From contig PWUB01000008.1 in NCBI GenBank assembly GCA_003563755.1, positions 1 through 5,292 of the forward strand: a DNA stretch of 5,292 nucleotides, written 5' to 3'. Positions 1 to 4,394 of the stretch are shown one piece after another. Below the pieces are notes generated by a model, which was given only the letters and a program-made list of their open reading frames with translations, was not told the origin of the DNA and ran no database searches. This DNA comes from Clostridia bacterium. Lineage in GTDB: Bacteria > Bacillota_E > SLMV01 > PUMD01. Numbering within the stretch: the stretch's first letter is position 1; every line of letters begins with the position of its first letter. Made by a program: the position numbers and the translations under genes.

Positions 1-725
1 AGGGCAAAATGCCGGCTACACGCATGGCCACCGCCGCCGTTATCCGCCAGGCCCTCGTCGCCGCCGAGGACTACCGCCGCAGGCGGGAGAACAGGCCCGA
101 GAAGACCCCGCCGGAGCCCGGCCTGGATCTGCTGGTCCGGATGCTGGACGGAGAACTCCCGGCCCGGGTTCACGCCCACCGGGGAGATGACATCATGACG
201 GCCATACGGCTGAGCGAGGAGTTCGGTTTCAAGGTCACCATAGAGCACGCTACCGATGCCCACAAGATCGTGGAGGCGGTGGCGTCCCGGGATGTCCCCT
301 GCGTGGTCGGACCGAGCCTAACCTCCCGGGGCAAGCTGGAAGTGAAGGACCGAACCTTCGCCACCGCGGGGATCCTTGACCGCGCCGGGGTGAAGGTGGC
401 CATCACCACGGACGCTGGAGTAGTATTCATCGGTTACCTCCGCATCTGCACCGCCCTGGCGGTCAGGGCCGGCATATCAGAAGACGCCGCTTTACGGGCT
501 GTCACCATCAATGCCGCCGAGATCTGCGGCCTGGAGCACCGGGTCGGAAGCCTGGAGCCGGGTAAGGATGCCGACTTCGTCATCCTGGATGGACCGCCCC
601 TGGAGATGACATCGAAGGTACTGGCGACCTACGTGGATGGACGACGGGTCCACGATGCCGATGAGTTCACCGAAGAGTGGGAGGACAGGAAGAACCCCTA
701 CATTCAAGAAGAGGGAGTGATCTGA
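1..725 (+). CDS. Amidohydrolase superfamily protein, imidazolonepropionase-like (5'-truncated by window)
   Basis: This is the C-terminal part of a metal-dependent hydrolase with a TIM-barrel amidohydrolase fold, presumably a cytoplasmic enzyme acting on C-N bonds of a cyclic or acylated amide. The frame is already open at base 3, and the first ATG at base 9 sits inside the conserved stretch PATRMATAA, so it is internal rather than the true start. Numbering from that Met, visible motifs are HAHR (55-58) and IEH (78-80), supplying metal-binding histidines, TTD (133-135), supplying the usual catalytic or metal-binding aspartate, and the C-terminal signature GSLEPGKDADFVI (180-192). The N-terminal HxH motif lies outside the window; relatives are about 380-400 residues, so roughly 150 are missing. 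From memory of the family, TTD is often followed by His-Pro; here it is Ala-Gly. The stop is 3 bp before the deacylase gene, indicating one operon. Superfamily membership is secure; the substrate is unknown. Confidence 0.85.
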   Translation, partial: GKMPATRMATAAVIRQALVAAEDYRRRRENRPEKTPPEPGLDLLVRMLDGELPARVHAHRGDDIMTAIRLSEEFGFKVTIEHATDAHKIVEAVASRDVPCVVGPSLTSRGKLEVKDRTFATAGILDRAGVKVAITTDAGVVFIGYLRICTALAVRAGISEDAALRAVTINAAEICGLEHRVGSLEPGKDADFVILDGPPLEMTSKVLATYVDGRRVHDADEFTEEWEDRKNPYIQEEGVI

Positions 726-728
726 TAC

Positions 729-2357
729 ATGTTGGACCTTTTGCTCACCAATGCGAAAGTGGTGGATGGAACCGCCGCCCCGGCCTTCAACGGCCAGGTC
801 GGTATAGAGAACGGTAAGATCGTGATGGTGCGGAGGCTTGCAGACAATCCCGACTGCTCTGACACGTTCACCCCCGAGGCGAAGCAGGTCATTGACGTCG
901 GCGGCAAGGTGGTCTGCCCCGGGTTCGTGGACCTGCACTCTCATTCGGACCGCGGCATCCTGACTGAGTCCGCCTGCGAATCCTCTCTGCTCATGGGAGT
1001 GACCACCGAGATCACCGGTAACTGCGGCGGCAGCATAGCGCCCCTGTCCGAGGCCGCAGCCAGCAGGATCAAGGCCCGGGTGAAGGATCTGGCCCTTGAC
1101 TGGCGTACCATGGACGACTTTCTGACCAGGGTGGAGAACACCCCGATCGGCAACAACCACGGCCTGTTCGTGGGCCAGGGAACCATCCGGGGCTGCGTCC
1201 TCGGCATGGAGACCCGCTTTCCCAGCGAATCGGAGATTGACCGCATGGTGGAGCTGGTGCAGGAGAGCATGGAGGCGGGAGCCTTTGGAATCAGCACGGG
1301 ACGGGCCTATGTACCGGGATGTTTCGGTGGCTTCCGGGAGGTCGTGGAGCTGACGAAGGTGGTCGGTGAACACATGGGCCTTTACACCAGCCACATCGCG
1401 GACCAGTGGGCCAACGTGCACCGCGCCACGTGGGAAGTGGTTGAGATCGGGGCCCGCACCGGGGCCATGGTCCAGGTCGCTCACCAGAAGGTCGTCGGCA
1501 AGGACAACTGGGGCCGCGCCGATGAGGTCCTGAGCATCCTGGAGGAAGGCCAGGACATGGGCATCGACATCGCCGCCGATGTCTACCCCTATCCCTTCTC
1601 CGCAGTCATGCCCTTAGACCGTGTCCTGCCCAAGAAGCTGCGCGGCGAGAACCCGGAAGACACCCTGAGCAAGCTCAAGGACGATGGTGCCGAGGATGAG
1701 ATCCGCCGCACCTTCCGCGAGGAGCCGACATACGTCACCGCGCGCCTGCCGCTGTACGGGGTGGTCCAGTGCGATGCCACCGAGGACTTCGAGTGGCTCG
1801 ACCTGGGTGAGGCAGCCATCAAGCTGAACACCGACCTGGCGGGAGCTGTGCACCACCTCCTGGTGGAGAACGACCTTCGAGTCAAGGTCGCAGGCATCAT
1901 GAGCGAGGACGATGTCAGCGCCATCGTCGCTCACCCCCTGGTCATGATCGGAAGCGACTCTTCACTCAGAAGCTACACCCGCGACCGGGTGGAGGAAGCA
2001 GGATGGTCCACCGTTCATCCGCGCCAGTACGGCACCTTCCCTCGGGTGCTCGGCAAGTACTACAGGGAGGACGGACTCCTCACCCTCGAGGAAGCCGTCT
2101 ACAAGATGACGGGCATGCCCGCGGAGCGGCTGCAGCTTCCCGACCGGGGCATCGTCGCCCGGGGGATGTGGGCCGACCTCCTGGTCTTCGATCCGGACAC
2201 CATCGGCGACCGCGCCACCGTCTCCGAACCGTGCCTGCCGCCCGAGGGCCTGGAGTACGTGATAGTGAACGGTAAGATCGCCGTGCACAACAACGAGGTC
2301 CAGGACGTTCGCGCCGGACAGGTGCTGCGCGACAGGCAGGGCAGGGAGATATACTGA
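729..2357 (+). CDS. N-acyl-D-amino-acid deacylase family amidohydrolase
   Basis: A complete 542-residue enzyme of the D-aminoacylase branch of the amidohydrolases, which hydrolyse N-acyl-D-amino acids to a D-amino acid and a carboxylate using zinc. Visible motifs in order: an N-terminal beta domain with VVDGT (11-15); DLHSHSD (68-74) with metal ligands His70 and His72; GNCGGS (97-102) with the ligand Cys99 typical of D-aminoacylases; YTSHI (219-223) with His222; VAHQK (250-254) with His252; DVYPY (284-288); GSDSS (408-412) with catalytic Asp410; and the signature HPRQYGTFPRVLGKY (430-444). ADLLVFDP (482-489) closes the beta domain. Length fits the family. Two deviations from the pattern I remember: NCGG instead of NCGF, and SHIADQ instead of SHxRDE, both near the active site, so acyl or amino-acid specificity may differ from known D-aminoacylases. 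The start follows the previous stop by 3 bp with a purine-rich GAGGGAG at 711-717, suggesting translational coupling. No signal peptide; cytoplasmic. The family is confident, the substrate (neutral, D-Glu or D-Asp type, or other) is not. Confidence 0.9.
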   Translation: MLDLLLTNAKVVDGTAAPAFNGQVGIENGKIVMVRRLADNPDCSDTFTPEAKQVIDVGGKVVCPGFVDLHSHSDRGILTESACESSLLMGVTTEITGNCGGSIAPLSEAAASRIKARVKDLALDWRTMDDFLTRVENTPIGNNHGLFVGQGTIRGCVLGMETRFPSESEIDRMVELVQESMEAGAFGISTGRAYVPGCFGGFREVVELTKVVGEHMGLYTSHIADQWANVHRATWEVVEIGARTGAMVQVAHQKVVGKDNWGRADEVLSILEEGQDMGIDIAADVYPYPFSAVMPLDRVLPKKLRGENPEDTLSKLKDDGAEDEIRRTFREEPTYVTARLPLYGVVQCDATEDFEWLDLGEAAIKLNTDLAGAVHHLLVENDLRVKVAGIMSEDDVSAIVAHPLVMIGSDSSLRSYTRDRVEEAGWSTVHPRQYGTFPRVLGKYYREDGLLTLEEAVYKMTGMPAERLQLPDRGIVARGMWADLLVFDPDTIGDRATVSEPCLPPEGLEYVIVNGKIAVHNNEVQDVRAGQVLRDRQGREIY

Positions 2358-2366
2358 TTTTCACCC

Positions 2367-2390
2367 GGGGGAGGTCACCCGATCTCCCCC
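2367..2390 (+). terminator. Strong GC hairpin after the hydrolase pair, probable terminator without U-tract
   Basis: GGGGGAGGTC (2367-2376) pairs with GATCTCCCCC (2381-2390) around a four-base loop ACCC, giving a 10-bp stem with one G-U pair, 9 bp after the deacylase stop codon. Position and stability suit a transcription end or 3' stabiliser. The downstream sequence ACACCCCTTCTC has no clear T run, so it is not a canonical intrinsic terminator and may act with Rho or as a 3'-end barrier. Confidence 0.55.
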
Positions 2391-2415
2391 ACACCCCTTC
2401 TCTGGGCCGTCTCAT

Positions 2416-2452
2416 CCCCATGGGGGGAGCTTGTGAGCGACAGTATCCCCCC
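2416..2452. other. Short palindrome and G6/C6 inverted repeat in the intergenic gap
   Basis: CCCCATGGGG (2416-2425) is a perfect 10-bp palindrome. Overlapping it, GGGGGG (2422-2427) can pair with CCCCCC (2447-2452) across a 19-base loop. These are alternative small structures between the hydrolase hairpin and the transporter promoter. They could add to termination of the upstream operon; no function is shown by sequence alone. Confidence 0.3.
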
Positions 2453-2497
2453 TATACCCGCAGATGTCTCAAATCACCACCATATGCATGGATATCC

Positions 2498-2516
2498 TCG
2501 TTGCACTGTGCAGAAA
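2498..2516 (+). promoter_or_regulatory. Candidate operator O1 (palindromic core overlapping the P1 -35)
   Basis: Contains the perfect odd palindrome TGCAC-T-GTGCA (2502-2512), overlapping the -35 element. The 19 bases 2498-2516 recur with 17 identities at 2609-2627. A palindrome that covers a -35 and is duplicated near the same gene is the usual layout of a dimeric repressor binding site. The regulator is not identifiable from the window. Confidence 0.5.
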
Positions 2517-2529
2517 CTTTTGTTATAAA
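2501..2529 (+). promoter_or_regulatory. Sigma70-type promoter P1 for the MATE gene
   Basis: The -35 TTGCAC (2501-2506) and -10 TATAAA (2524-2529) are separated by the optimal 17 bp, in a locally AT-rich stretch that stands out from its GC-rich surroundings. Transcription would begin near 2536 and give a leader of about 100 bases ahead of the transporter start. The -35 hexamer is embedded in the palindrome TGCACTGTGCA, so access by RNA polymerase is probably controlled by a protein binding there. Confidence 0.65.
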
Positions 2530-2550
2530 TATATCTTAGGAATATTCACC

Positions 2551-2583
2551 CCTGCGGCACCGGGGCTTCCTCGCGGTGGCAGG
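2551..2583 (+). other. Potential hairpin in the P1 leader
   Basis: CCTGC (2551-2555) pairs with GCAGG (2579-2583) and CACC (2558-2561) pairs with GGTG (2575-2578), with a two-base GG bulge and a 13-base loop. It lies within the RNA expected from P1 and upstream of the P2 -10. An alternative pairing CCCC (2549-2552) with GGGG (2562-2565) competes with it. It matches no riboswitch class I recognise. Confidence 0.3.
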
Positions 2584-2589
2584 ACTGGA

Positions 2590-2595
2590 TATAAT
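2590..2595 (+). promoter_or_regulatory. Possible second -10 element (P2)
   Basis: TATAAT is a perfect -10 consensus 43 bp before the first ATG of the transporter reading frame. The region 16-18 bp upstream (around TTCCTC, 2567-2572) is a poor -35, and there is no proper extended -10 TGn, so this would be weak or activator-dependent. A start near 2602 would place the second operator copy just downstream of +1. Confidence 0.3.
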
Positions 2596-2608
2596 GATGT
2601 TCGTGTGA

Positions 2609-2627
2609 TCGCTGCATTGTGCAGAAA
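2609..2627 (+). promoter_or_regulatory. Candidate operator O2, near-copy of O1 abutting the ribosome binding site
   Basis: Matches 2498-2516 at 17 of 19 positions, with palindromic core TGCATTGTGCA (2613-2623; one arm changed C to T). It lies downstream of both candidate promoters and overlaps the first bases of the AAAGGA ribosome binding site. A bound protein here would block elongation or, together with O1, could bridge across the promoter. Confidence 0.45.
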
Positions 2628-2630
2628 GGA
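2625..2630 (+). promoter_or_regulatory. Ribosome binding site deciding the MATE start
   Basis: AAAGGA lies 8 bases before the ATG at 2639 but only 2 bases before the ATG at 2633. Normal spacing therefore favours the second of the two in-frame Met codons as the start. Confidence 0.65.
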
Positions 2631-2638
2631 ACATGCTG

Positions 2639-4021
2639 ATGCTGGCCAGATCCCGGAGGAGCGGCCTCGCCCGCCTCCCCGAAGATGCGAGCTCTTCCCA
2701 GATACGTCAGAGGATCCTGCTCCTTGCGTGGCCGGTGATAGCCGAGCAGGCCCTCGGTACCATCACCCATATCATCGATATGGCCATGGTCGGAAGGCTG
2801 GGAGCCGCCTCCATCGCCGCCATAGGCATCAGCCTTCAGCCCTTCATGCTGGCGTTCGTGCTCTTCGGAGCACTGGCCACCGGCACCACGGCCGTCGTCG
2901 CCCGGGAGATGGGCGCTGACTCACCGCAGAGCGCCAGCAACGCGCTCAGGCAGTCACTGATCCTTGCGATGCTCATCGCCGTGGGGCTGGGGATCCTGGG
3001 ATACTTCTTCACACCGCAGATCATCGGTATCATGGGCCCGGAACCCGATGTCCTCGAACTCGGCATAGGTTACGTTCGCTGGATACTTCCCGGCATGGCC
3101 TTCATGCTCGCCGGTTTCATGATCACCGGGGCTCTCCGGGGAGCCGGTGACACCATCACCCCGATGAAGGTCAACATCCTGATCAACATCATCAACCCCA
3201 TCCTCAACTTCGTCCTGATATTCGGACACCTGGGATTCCCGGCCCTGGGGGTGAACGGTGCCGCCATAGCCACCACTAGCGCCCGCGGTCTCGGGGGAAT
3301 AATCCTGCTCGTCCTCCTTTTCACCGGACGTTCGGAACTGAGGCTTAACACCCAGAACTTCTTCGCCTTCGACAGAGAAATGGTCGCCCGGGTCATCAAG
3401 GTGGGTCTGCCGGCGGCCATCGAGCAGTTCATCAGCCGACTCGGACAGCTCCTGTACGTTCGCACGGTGGCCAGCCTCGGTACCATCGCCTACGCGGCTC
3501 ACACCATAGCCATAAACGCCGAATCCATATCGTACATGCCGGCCTTCGGCTTCGCCACCGCCTCCACGGCCATGGTGGGTCAGAACCTCGGCGCCAAGAA
3601 CCCGGACATGGCGGAACGGAGCGGCTGGGAAGCATGGCGCATGGCTGCCCTTTTCATGGGCTTCATGATGATCGTGCTGCTGGTGATCCCGGAACTGCTC
3701 ATGCGCATCTATACCACCGACCAGGAAGTCATCAGCATCGGAAAAGATCTCCTCCGCGTCGTCGCTTTCGCCCAGATCCCGATGGCCACCTTCTTCGTGC
3801 TCGCAGGCGGTTTACGGGGCGCCGGTGATACCCGCACCATGCTTTACATTTCAACGGCCAGCGTGTGGTTCGTCCGTCTGACCCTGGCCTTCGTGTTCGT
3901 CAACATCATGGGCAAGGGCATAACCTGGGTATGGGCTGCCATGGTGGCTGACTGGTTCGTGAGATCGGGCCTCGCGGCATGGCGTTTCTATTCAGGCAAA
4001 TGGAAGGAGATCGAGGTGTAA
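2639..4021 (+). CDS. MATE-family multidrug/metabolite efflux transporter
   Basis: An integral membrane antiporter of the MATE family, which exports cationic drugs or metabolites in exchange for Na+ or H+. With the start at 2639 the protein is 460 residues, normal for a 12-helix MATE; the frame also has an ATG at 2633, too close to the ribosome binding site. Numbered from that upstream Met: a hydrophilic N-terminal tail (1-24), VGRLGAAS (53-60) after helix 1, and two homologous six-helix halves, each carrying the same motif, ALRGAGDT (167-174) and GLRGAGDT (393-400). Further family motifs are GLPAAIEQ (258-265), opening the second half, and VGQNLGAKNPDMA (315-327). No residue pattern lets me decide Na+ versus H+ coupling or the substrate. 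It has its own promoter/operator region and is separated from genes on both sides, so it is probably monocistronic. Export of products of the neighbouring hydrolases is possible but unsupported. Confidence 0.92.
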   Translation: MLARSRRSGLARLPEDASSSQIRQRILLLAWPVIAEQALGTITHIIDMAMVGRLGAASIAAIGISLQPFMLAFVLFGALATGTTAVVAREMGADSPQSASNALRQSLILAMLIAVGLGILGYFFTPQIIGIMGPEPDVLELGIGYVRWILPGMAFMLAGFMITGALRGAGDTITPMKVNILINIINPILNFVLIFGHLGFPALGVNGAAIATTSARGLGGIILLVLLFTGRSELRLNTQNFFAFDREMVARVIKVGLPAAIEQFISRLGQLLYVRTVASLGTIAYAAHTIAINAESISYMPAFGFATASTAMVGQNLGAKNPDMAERSGWEAWRMAALFMGFMMIVLLVIPELLMRIYTTDQEVISIGKDLLRVVAFAQIPMATFFVLAGGLRGAGDTRTMLYISTASVWFVRLTLAFVFVNIMGKGITWVWAAMVADWFVRSGLAAWRFYSGKWKEIEV

Positions 4022-4036
4022 CCTGATCCTCTCAGA

Positions 4037-4107
4037 GCCCAGCATGGCCCGGGATCGTCGTCTGGGCCCTATTGCAGTCACTGTGGGCCATGCTCATAGT
4101 GCCCCAC
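4037..4107 (+). other. GC-rich structured block after the MATE gene, possible terminator or structured RNA
   Basis: Several inverted repeats overlap here. AGCATGGCCC (4041-4050) and GGGCCATGCT (4085-4094) are perfect 10-bp complements with a 34-base loop. GCCCAG (4037-4042) pairs with CTGGGC (4062-4067), which excludes the first stem. CAGTCACTG (4075-4083) is a small palindrome, and GTGGG (4083-4087) pairs with CCCAC (4103-4107). The block starts 15 bp after the stop, so a role in ending the transporter mRNA is likely, but no T run follows. Confidence 0.4.
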
Positions 4108-4336
4108 TCGCCCCGATAAGCCCTCACCTCTTCACGATGCGGGATCCAAATTGAGGCAGACGCAATGTGCCTTTTCGGACAACACTCCAAAGTCGCTAAC
4201 CCTCCTGATTATTCCACTGTTGCCGGATTTAATGCCGAAAGGTGAGAATTCATCGTCAAATTATGTAGGATATTCGGACTCCTTTCGCCAATAATGAAAG
4301 TGTGTAGTACCTCTCCCTTGTAGTTGCCGGAGGTCA
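4108..4336. other. Intergenic stretch without a confident element
   Basis: This part of the gap before the regulator is more AT-rich. A 9-bp direct repeat GTTGCCGGA occurs at 4219-4227 and 4323-4331. Candidate promoter pieces exist, for example TTGCCG (4220-4225) with GAGAAT (4244-4249) at 18 bp, or an isolated AATAAT (4290-4295), but none forms a convincing pair. The regulator promoter must nevertheless lie here unless it is read from upstream. No tRNA or other RNA gene is visible. Confidence 0.3.
4165..4245 (+). CDS. Possible 26-residue small ORF, unproven
   Basis: An ATG at 4165 is preceded by GAGG (4153-4156) with 8-base spacing and opens 26 codons, beginning MCLFGQHSK and ending FNAER, with TGA at 4243-4245. 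It lies between the transporter and the HTH-TPR regulator, and small peptide genes sometimes accompany such regulators. The peptide has no basic-hydrophobic secretion signal, and an ORF this short can easily arise by chance. Confidence 0.12.
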   Translation: MCLFGQHSKVANPPDYSTVAGFNAER

Positions 4337-4358
4337 GTGCCGCCCAGCCCGGCGGCAC
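4337..4358 (+). promoter_or_regulatory. Perfect 8-bp hairpin upstream of the regulator's ribosome binding site
   Basis: GTGCCGCC (4337-4344) and GGCGGCAC (4351-4358) are exact complements around the loop CAGCCC, ending 20 bases before the ribosome binding site and 36 before the start codon. No T run follows, so it is not an evident terminator for transcripts entering the gene. It could be a DNA operator for autoregulation or a leader RNA stem. Confidence 0.45.
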
Positions 4359-4378
4359 GGTGCGACATCAGAAAAGCT

Positions 4379-4384
4379 AAGGAG
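4379..4384 (+). promoter_or_regulatory. Ribosome binding site of the HTH-TPR regulator
   Basis: AAGGAG, close to the full consensus, stands 10 bases before the ATG at 4395 and 13 before the adjacent in-frame ATG at 4398. The first ATG is the better start. The frame has no other start codon back to an in-frame TAG at 4305. Confidence 0.7.
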
Positions 4385-4394
4385 ACTCATCATT

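Noticed and set aside
9..725. Reading the first gene as a complete 238-residue protein starting at base 9.
   Set aside because: The ATG lies within a conserved segment, the frame is open to the window edge, and the N-terminal metal-binding HxH motif would be absent; the gene is simply cut by the window.
492..1484. A 330-codon open frame on the minus strand.
   Set aside because: It lies antisense to the two conserved hydrolase genes, its translation shows no recognisable domain, and long antisense frames are common opposite GC-rich coding sequence.
2521..2534. TTATAAATATAT resembles an archaeal TATA box, raising an archaeal origin.
   Set aside because: The same bases form a -10 at exactly 17 bp from TTGCAC, consensus Shine-Dalgarno sites precede the genes, and the Xre-HTH/TPR regulator is a bacterial type.
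2540..2547. GAATATTC palindrome in the P1 initial transcribed region as an extra operator.
   Set aside because: It is only 8 bp, AT-rich and not repeated in the gap; too weak to call.
2464..2919. A 151-codon + strand frame overlapping the start of the MATE gene.
   Set aside because: It runs through the promoter and operator region, overlaps the MATE gene in another frame, lacks a ribosome binding site, and its translation is low-complexity Arg/His/Pro-rich.
4219..4331. The 9-bp direct repeat GTTGCCGGA (4219-4227 and 4323-4331) as an attachment site or transposon duplication.
   Set aside because: The intervening sequence carries no transposase or inverted ends, and a 9-bp repeat within a gap of this size is not far from chance expectation.
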